Made by a program: the position numbers and the translations under genes
Notes under the pieces: generated by a model
What the model saw: the letters and a program-made list of their open reading frames with translations, nothing else
What the model was told of the DNA's origin: nothing
Database searches by the model: none
From: DASZFV01 sp036494575
GTDB taxonomy: Bacteria > Myxococcota_A > Polyangia > Fen-1088
DNA: 64,000 nucleotides
Reading direction: 5' to 3'
Assembly (NCBI GenBank): GCA_036494575.1
Contig: DASXOE010000080.1
Span: 1-64,000, forward strand
Part shown: positions 59,064 to 64,000 of the stretch, in pieces
Layout: every line of letters begins with the position of its first letter
Numbering within the stretch: position 1 is the stretch's first letter

Positions 59064-59884
59064 TCAGCGGCAGGTGTAGTCGAGCTGGCACGTCGTACCC
59101 GCGGGGCAGCCAGGCGTGGCGTCGTTGCCGCACGAGATGATGCCGGTATCGACGGCGACCTCGGCGCGGGAAACGATTTCGAGCCGGACGCCGGGCGCCT
59201 CGGGCGCCGTCGCGCTCGAGGTGCGCACGACCTTCACGGTCGGATAACCGGCGCGGCCGAGCGCAACGAGCGACGTGACGAGCGGCTCGGGGATGTCGAA
59301 GGCGCCGGTGTCGGCGACGTCGCAGTCGATCTCGCCCTTGTAGCCGCCGTGGTGCGAGATCTCGAGAACGATCGCGACGCGCGAGATCCCGGCGTGGCCG
59401 GGCGGCGTCCAGGCGAGGTGCGTGGCATGCCCGGACGTGACGGGGACGGGGACGGCTGTCGTGAGCGCGAGGGCGCCGACGCACTTGCCGGCCAGCGAGA
59501 AGGTCGCGGCGCGAGCCGTGACGGCGTCGCCCTCGACGCACGCCGAGGGCGGCAACGTCGGGACGGCCTGATACGTGAGGTTCGTCGGAGAGGTCGGGGT
59601 GAGCTCGAGCGGCTTGGTCCCGAGCCCCTCGACGTGGAGCGTGCCGACGTTCACGGCGTTCGGCTGCGGCGCGCAGAGGTCGCTTCCCACACAGACCGAG
59701 CCCGCGGCGCAGCCCTGGGCGCACGAAGCGCGCGGCACGAGGAGCTGACAGTCGCCGCTCGTTCGAAAGCCGTCGAGCGGCATCGCCGGCAGCGGAGCGC
59801 CGTCGAAGAACGCGGCGCTGAACGCCGTGTGGTCGTCTATGAGGTCGACGTCAACGCTGCCGAAGAGAGGGGTTCGCGCGGCGT
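59064..59884 (-). pseudogene. 5'-truncated secreted beta-domain protein
   Basis: From its stop at 59064 the frame runs back through clear protein sequence: GCPAGTTCQLDYTC, AVDTGIISCGND, EISHHGGYKGEIDCDV, QGCAAGSVCVGSDLC and GSVDVDLIDDHTAFSAAFFDG, up to about 59884, where similarity to a usual start ends abruptly. The first Met (59783) is inside the domain and no signal peptide remains, although the disulfide-rich domain should be secreted. The upstream DNA belongs to a different protein in another frame. I read it as the 3' part of a gene whose front was deleted. Confidence 0.65.
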
Positions 59885-60504
59885 CACCCGAGGCGGCCGG
59901 CGCGGTCGTACCAGGGCCCCTTGCCGACGCGATCGATGGCGTCCTCGGTCGTCGTGCTGAGGAAGGCGTGCCAGACCTTGTCGCGCTGGCAGGGCGAGAC
60001 GAGCTCGGCGACGTGCTGGCAGATCGCGTCGGCGCCCTTGATGCCGCCGAGGTTGCCGCCCAACTTCGAGAACATCCCGCTCACGTCGGCGCCGCCCTCG
60101 CGGATGAGCGCCTTGTTGCTGACGACGAAGAAGCTGAACTTCTCCTCGTTCGCGGTCGGACAGGTCGCGGCTCCCGCCGCGCCGCCCTGACCCGCTCCGG
60201 CTGTTCCACCGCCCGATCCAGTCCCCGCCACGCCCGACCCGGCCATGCCCGCTGCCCCAGCGGCTCCGCCGCTGCCGCCCGCGCCGGCGGCTCCGCTCGC
60301 CCCGCTGGAGGCGCCACCTCCCGCGATCGCTCCGCCGGCGGCGCCGGCGCTTTCACCCCCGGTCTCGGTCCCCGCGGCGCCGCCGCCAGCGCCGACGTTG
60401 CCGGCGGCGCCCGAGCGCGATCCTCCCGAGCCACCGCTCGAGCAGGCGATGGCGAAGGTCGCCGCGAGAACGACGAGCGCCGTCCGGCCCTTCATGCGCG
60501 CCAT
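59884..60504 (-). pseudogene. 3'-truncated lipoprotein with Gly/Ala linker
   Basis: ATG 60504 (60513 and 60495 also possible) begins a good lipoprotein signal (RTALVVLAATFAIAC). A GGAG/GAAG linker covers about residues 22-110, followed by KFSFFVVSNKALIREGGADV, GGIKGADAICQHVAELV, CQRDKVWHAFLSTTTEDA and GKGPWYDRAGRLG, then TGA. This is the front half of a DUF1554-like, lectin-type domain that normally continues for another 60-100 residues after WYDRAGR. Here it stops at the junction with the preceding fragment. The product may still be exported but is incomplete. Confidence 0.65.
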
Positions 60505-60598
60505 CGACGACATGTTACCCGCGTCGCCGCCTGGCGCGCCATCACGTCGATAGAAACGTCCCTTCGTCGCGCCGAGCGCGTTACTCTGCCACTCTGGC

Positions 60599-61186
60599 AT
60601 GCGCCCACCCCTTCCCAGTGTCGCGCTCGCCTTCGTCGCGGCGACGCTTGGTTGTGGGACCGTCGAGAGCGTCTCGCGACCTCCCTCGCCCGCAGAGCTC
60701 GCGCGCATCGGCGAAGCGTCGAAGGCGGCCGGCGGGCTCACCGTCCGCTACGTCCAGCCCGTCGGCGCTTGCGCGTGGAAGCGATGCGCAGATGGTGTCC
60801 CCGGCGCCTATCTCCATCCCATCGACTTCGCCCGCCTGGCGTCAGTGGACGGAGGAACCATCACCGTCGAGAGCGAGCTCGGCCGCGCCACGACGATTCC
60901 CCTGTCGGAGGTCAAAGGCGTCGCGGTGAACGGCGCACGGGGCCGCTCGGCAGCGATCGGCGCCGGCATCCTGGGAGGCACCGCGTTCGTGGTGACCACC
61001 GTGTTGGTGGCGATCGAGGAGGCCAAGATCGAACGCGCCTCGGATGGAGGCGACTTCTGCGGCGGAATCGCCTGCGCCGTTCCCGGGGTTGCCCTCGGCC
61101 TGGTCGGTGCGCTCGTGGGAGCCGGATTCGGCTACGCGATCGGATCGAACAAGTACTTTTCGTTCGACCCACAACCGAAGCCGTGA
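60599..61186 (+). CDS. Lipoprotein with glycine-zipper membrane segments (195 aa)
   Basis: ATG 60599 begins MRPPLPSVALAFVAATLGC, a lipobox with Cys19. A small beta-domain follows (LTVRYVQPVGACAWKRCADG, ITVESELGRATTIPLSEVKG), then two Gly/Ala-rich segments (SAAIGAGILGGTAFVVTTVL and ALGLVGALVGAGFGYAIG) and a short polar tail. The middle GACAWKRC may form a disulfide. It resembles envelope lipoproteins of the 17-kDa/glycine-zipper class; the function is unknown. Confidence 0.7.
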   Translation: MRPPLPSVALAFVAATLGCGTVESVSRPPSPAELARIGEASKAAGGLTVRYVQPVGACAWKRCADGVPGAYLHPIDFARLASVDGGTITVESELGRATTIPLSEVKGVAVNGARGRSAAIGAGILGGTAFVVTTVLVAIEEAKIERASDGGDFCGGIACAVPGVALGLVGALVGAGFGYAIGSNKYFSFDPQPKP

Positions 61187-61210
61187 GGGCCGGCTCAAAG
61201 GCCCCGGGCG

Positions 61211-63901
61211 TCACGCGCTCGCGTCGTCCGTCTGCCCCAGCACCTCGCGCACCCTCGTCATGAGCGCCTCCGGCGTGAACGGTTTCTGCAAATAGGCGAT
61301 CCGCGCCTCGAGCACGCCGTGGCGCACGATGCTGTCGTCCGTGTAGCCCGACATGCAGAGCACCTTCATGTCGGGGCGGGCGCTCGCGAGGCGTTTGGAC
61401 AGCTCGGGGCCGCTCATTTGGGGCATGACGACGTCGGTGACGAGAAGGTGGATGCGGCTCGCGTGCTTTTCGGAGTGGAGGAGCGCCTCGCCGGCGTTGC
61501 GCGCTTCGATGACGTGATAGCCCGCCTTGGTTAGGATGCCACGCGCCACGAGGCGCACCTGATCGTCGTCCTCGACGAGGAGGATCGTCTCCCACCCGCG
61601 CAGGCTGACCGGCCCCGAGAGGCCGCGGTCGACGAGCTCGACCGCCCGGTCCTCGCGTGGCAGGTAGATCTTGAACGTCGTCCCGCGACCGACCTCGCTG
61701 TAGACCCAGATGCTGCCGCCGCTCTGCTGGACGATGCCGAAGACCGTCGAGAGGCCGAGGCCCGTGCCCTTCCCCGCCGCCTTCGTCGTGAAGAACGGCT
61801 CGAAGATGCGGTTCAACGTCGCCTTGTCCATGCCGATGCCCGTGTCGCTGACCGCGAGCATGACGTGCGGCCCGGGCTCGACCCCGAGGTGGTCGCGCGC
61901 GTAGGCCTCGTCGAGGACGACGTTGCCCGTCTCCATGGTGAGCTGGCCGCCCGTGGGCATGGCGTCACGGGCGTTCACGGCGAGGTTCATGATGACTTGC
62001 TCGGTGTTGCCGCGATCGACGAGGACCCTGCCGAGCGGCTTCGTCAATCGAGAGACCAGATCGACGTCCGCGCCCAGGATGCGCTGGAGCATCTTGTCCA
62101 TGTTCGCGAGCACGTCGTTGAGGTCGAGGACGCGCGGCTCGATGACCTGCTGGCGGCTGAACAGGAGCAGCTGCCGCGTCAGATCGGCGGCGCGCTTTCC
62201 GGCCTTGCCGATCTCCTCGACCTCGTCGCGCATGGGCTCGCCCGGCTTCATGTCGCCGAGGAGCAGATCCGCGTAGCTGAGGATGACCGACAGCACGTTG
62301 TTGAAGTCGTGCGCCACGCCCCCGGCCAGTCGCCCGACCGCCTCCATCTTCTGCGCCTGGCGCAGCTGCCCCTCCGTGCGCTCGAGCGCCCCCGCGACCG
62401 CGCGCTGCGCCGTCAGATCCCGCGCCGTCTTCGAGACGCCGACGACCTGGCCCGCGCCGTCGCGGATCGGCGCGAGCGAGATCGACACCTCGACCTCCGT
62501 GCCGTCCTTGCGCAGACGAATCGTATCGTAGAGGTCGACCTGGCGGCCCGCCGCGACGCGCGCCAGGAGGGTGCGCTCCTCGTCGAGGCGATCGCGCGGG
62601 ATGACCATCGTGATCGGGCTGCCGATGGCTTCCTCTGGCGAGTAGCCGAAAAGACGCTCGGCGGCGGGGTTCCAGCTCGTGATCGTCCCGTCGAGCCGCT
62701 TGCTGACGACGGCGTCCTGCGCCGACTGCACGATGGCCGCGAGCAGCGCGCGCGTCCCCTCGGCCGCTTCGCGGTCGGTGATGTCCTTGATGGCGGCGAT
62801 GCGCGCGCGGTGGCCCGCGAAGGAGAGAGCGCGCGTCGTGTACTCGGCGAGGAGCTCGGAGCCGTCCTTGCGGCGATAGAGCCGGGTGCCGGTGCCCTCG
62901 GTATTCCCCCAGGCCTTCAGGCTCGCTCGGGCCTCATCGTGGCCGATTCCGGCCAGGTCCGAGACACGGAGGCGCACGAACTCGTCGTGCCCGTAGCCGT
63001 AGAGGTCGAGCGCCGCCCGATTCACGGCGAGCGGAGCGAGCGTCTCGACGTCGAACACGAAGAGCGGCATCGGGCTCGCCTCGAAGAGGAGCCGGTGGGC
63101 CTCCTCGGAGTCGTGCAGCGCCTGGTTCGCGCTCACGGCTACGGCGTGCGAGGCGTGCTCGGCTGCGTACGATCGGGCGTTGGCGATGGCGGTGGCGGCG
63201 TGGCCGGCGATGGCCTGGACGATCTCGAGATCGTTGTCGGTGTACGGGGCGTCGGGGCTGCTGCGGACGAGGGTCGCGACGCCGAGGACCTTGCCCCGGC
63301 ACACGAGAGGCGCGGCGATCACGGTCGTGATCCCCAGGCGCTCGAGGAAAGGCCGGTACCTGGGCGCGGCGGCCTCGGCGAACGCCCTGGGGCTGAGCCC
63401 GGAGATGAGCAGTGGTTGTCCAGTCGCGGCCACGCGGCCCGAGATCCCGTCGCCCACGCGCTGGCGCTCGGCCACCGCGCCCTCGCGGGCCAAGGCGAGG
63501 AACTCCGGATCCCGGTGGTAAACGGCAGCCGTCGGTTCCAGCCACTCTCCGTCGTCGCTGACGACCCTCAGCCCGCACAGGTCGCCGACGACGTCGCCCA
63601 AGCGTTGGGCAACGACCTCGAGCAGATGGTCGTAGTCGTAGGTCGCAGAGGAGAACTCGTGGGCGGCCTCCACCAGGAAGCGGAGGCGATCGGCCACCCG
63701 CTTTCTCTCGGCCAGCTCGCGTTGCGCCTCGGTGGCGCGGTGCGCCACGTCGTCGAGCAGGACGTTGAGCGCGAGGGCGACCTTCGTCGGGGCGTCCTCG
63801 AGCGAGGGCGCGTCGGGCACGGCCACGCGCGCCGCCAGGTCGCCCACGGAGGCGGCGCCCATCACGGCGAAGATGTCGTCGAACGACGGCCCGCCCGTCA
63901 T
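61211..63901 (-). CDS. Hybrid sensor kinase: GAF, two PAS, HisKA, HATPase and receiver
   Basis: This 896-residue protein from ATG 63901 has no membrane segments. A coiled N-terminal part (about 35-80) precedes a GAF domain (about 85-245), two PAS domains (about 265-380 and 385-500; the second with DAVVSKRLDGTITSWNPAA), the HisKA box LAGGVAHDFNNVLS with His531, HATPase (about 630-750, SDTGIGMD and GTGLGLST), and a C-terminal receiver (from about 773) with LVEDDD, phospho-acceptor Asp823 in LLVTDVVMPQMSG and LQKPFTPE. Its start overlaps the stop of an upstream gene (ATGA). It reads an intracellular signal; partners are unknown. Confidence 0.93.
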   Translation of the reverse strand: MTGGPSFDDIFAVMGAASVGDLAARVAVPDAPSLEDAPTKVALALNVLLDDVAHRATEAQRELAERKRVADRLRFLVEAAHEFSSATYDYDHLLEVVAQRLGDVVGDLCGLRVVSDDGEWLEPTAAVYHRDPEFLALAREGAVAERQRVGDGISGRVAATGQPLLISGLSPRAFAEAAAPRYRPFLERLGITTVIAAPLVCRGKVLGVATLVRSSPDAPYTDNDLEIVQAIAGHAATAIANARSYAAEHASHAVAVSANQALHDSEEAHRLLFEASPMPLFVFDVETLAPLAVNRAALDLYGYGHDEFVRLRVSDLAGIGHDEARASLKAWGNTEGTGTRLYRRKDGSELLAEYTTRALSFAGHRARIAAIKDITDREAAEGTRALLAAIVQSAQDAVVSKRLDGTITSWNPAAERLFGYSPEEAIGSPITMVIPRDRLDEERTLLARVAAGRQVDLYDTIRLRKDGTEVEVSISLAPIRDGAGQVVGVSKTARDLTAQRAVAGALERTEGQLRQAQKMEAVGRLAGGVAHDFNNVLSVILSYADLLLGDMKPGEPMRDEVEEIGKAGKRAADLTRQLLLFSRQQVIEPRVLDLNDVLANMDKMLQRILGADVDLVSRLTKPLGRVLVDRGNTEQVIMNLAVNARDAMPTGGQLTMETGNVVLDEAYARDHLGVEPGPHVMLAVSDTGIGMDKATLNRIFEPFFTTKAAGKGTGLGLSTVFGIVQQSGGSIWVYSEVGRGTTFKIYLPREDRAVELVDRGLSGPVSLRGWETILLVEDDDQVRLVARGILTKAGYHVIEARNAGEALLHSEKHASRIHLLVTDVVMPQMSGPELSKRLASARPDMKVLCMSGYTDDSIVRHGVLEARIAYLQKPFTPEALMTRVREVLGQTDDASA

Positions 63902-64000
63902 ACCGCGATGCCCTTCGTCCGGAGCCAGGACAGGGCGTCGTGGCGCTCGAGCCCTCCGTCCTTGCTCCTCAGCGTCGCGCCTTTCGTATGGCGCATGCGC
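63898..64000 (-). CDS. C-terminal end of an unknown protein (5' cut by window edge)
   Basis: On the minus strand an open frame enters from the right edge and ends KGIAV-TGA, overlapping the kinase start by four bases (ATGA). The 33 visible residues include TKGATLRSKDGGLERHDAL and SWLRTKGIAV. They are too few to assign a family. The coupling suggests an operon with the hybrid kinase. Confidence 0.5.
   Translation of the reverse strand, partial: RMRHTKGATLRSKDGGLERHDALSWLRTKGIAV

Overview
This is high-GC DNA, roughly two thirds G+C or more by eye, with GTG and TTG starts, tightly overlapping gene pairs and many lipoproteins. Lineage markers point to Myxococcota, most likely a Polyangia-type myxobacterium. 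They are a MYXO-CTERM-like tail on two secreted proteins, lipoproteins with long Gly/Ala/Ser linkers, MopE-like Asp/Cys motifs, a DUF1552/DUF1592-type pair, a small TIGR04563-like protein beside rpoD, and many histidine kinases. No tRNA, rRNA, CRISPR array, insertion sequence or phage gene was seen. The taxonomic call is inference from these traits.

Layout. 1-2.7 kb: end of a TamB-like gene, an eight-cysteine mini-protein, a secreted beta-propeller and a zinc-ribbon protein. 2.7-11.3 kb: the clearest metabolic unit, a non-phosphorylating L-fuconate route. It holds a FadR-type regulator coupled to an ECF sigma factor, a fumarylacetoacetase-type hydrolase, a LarA-family nickel-pincer racemase/epimerase, an exported lactonase-like amidohydrolase, L-fuconate dehydratase, a porin-like barrel and an SDR dehydrogenase. 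In the known pathway these steps turn L-fuconolactone into pyruvate and lactate. 11.4-12.7 kb: two response regulators. 12.8-20.3 kb: a secreted-protein island with an integrin-beta-I-like VWA protein, two jelly-roll glycan-binding or lyase-like proteins and the DUF1552/DUF1592-type pair. 20.4-27 kb: redox genes, comprising a rhodanese, a cNMP/thioredoxin-fold/TrxR fusion without its redox cysteines, a UBP zinc finger, egtB-egtD for ergothioneine, and a molybdopterin protein with its cytochrome b.

27-34 kb: cold-shock protein with a clear terminator, a DUF4230 protein, a kinase with a degenerate receiver, rpoD, TIGR04563 and a MYXO-CTERM protein with one haem-c motif. 34.6-39.7 kb: an HTTM pair, three lipoproteins including an esterase, and a DUF5335 protein. 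39.9-50.3 kb: an Omp85 barrel, a two-component system divergent from a three-gene RND efflux operon with an 11-bp direct repeat between them, and a beta-propeller. 50.4-55.6 kb: an SGNH hydrolase with two carbohydrate-binding modules, a small membrane stress trio behind a sigma-54-like site, a lytic-transglycosylase-like lipoprotein and a receiver. 55.7-64 kb: decayed or chimeric secreted-protein genes, a DsbA-OsmC fusion, a secreted tyrosine phosphatase, more lipoproteins and a large hybrid kinase.

Functions were read from motifs only; no database search was run. Starts were chosen from ribosome-binding sites, overlaps and signal peptides and are stated where they matter.
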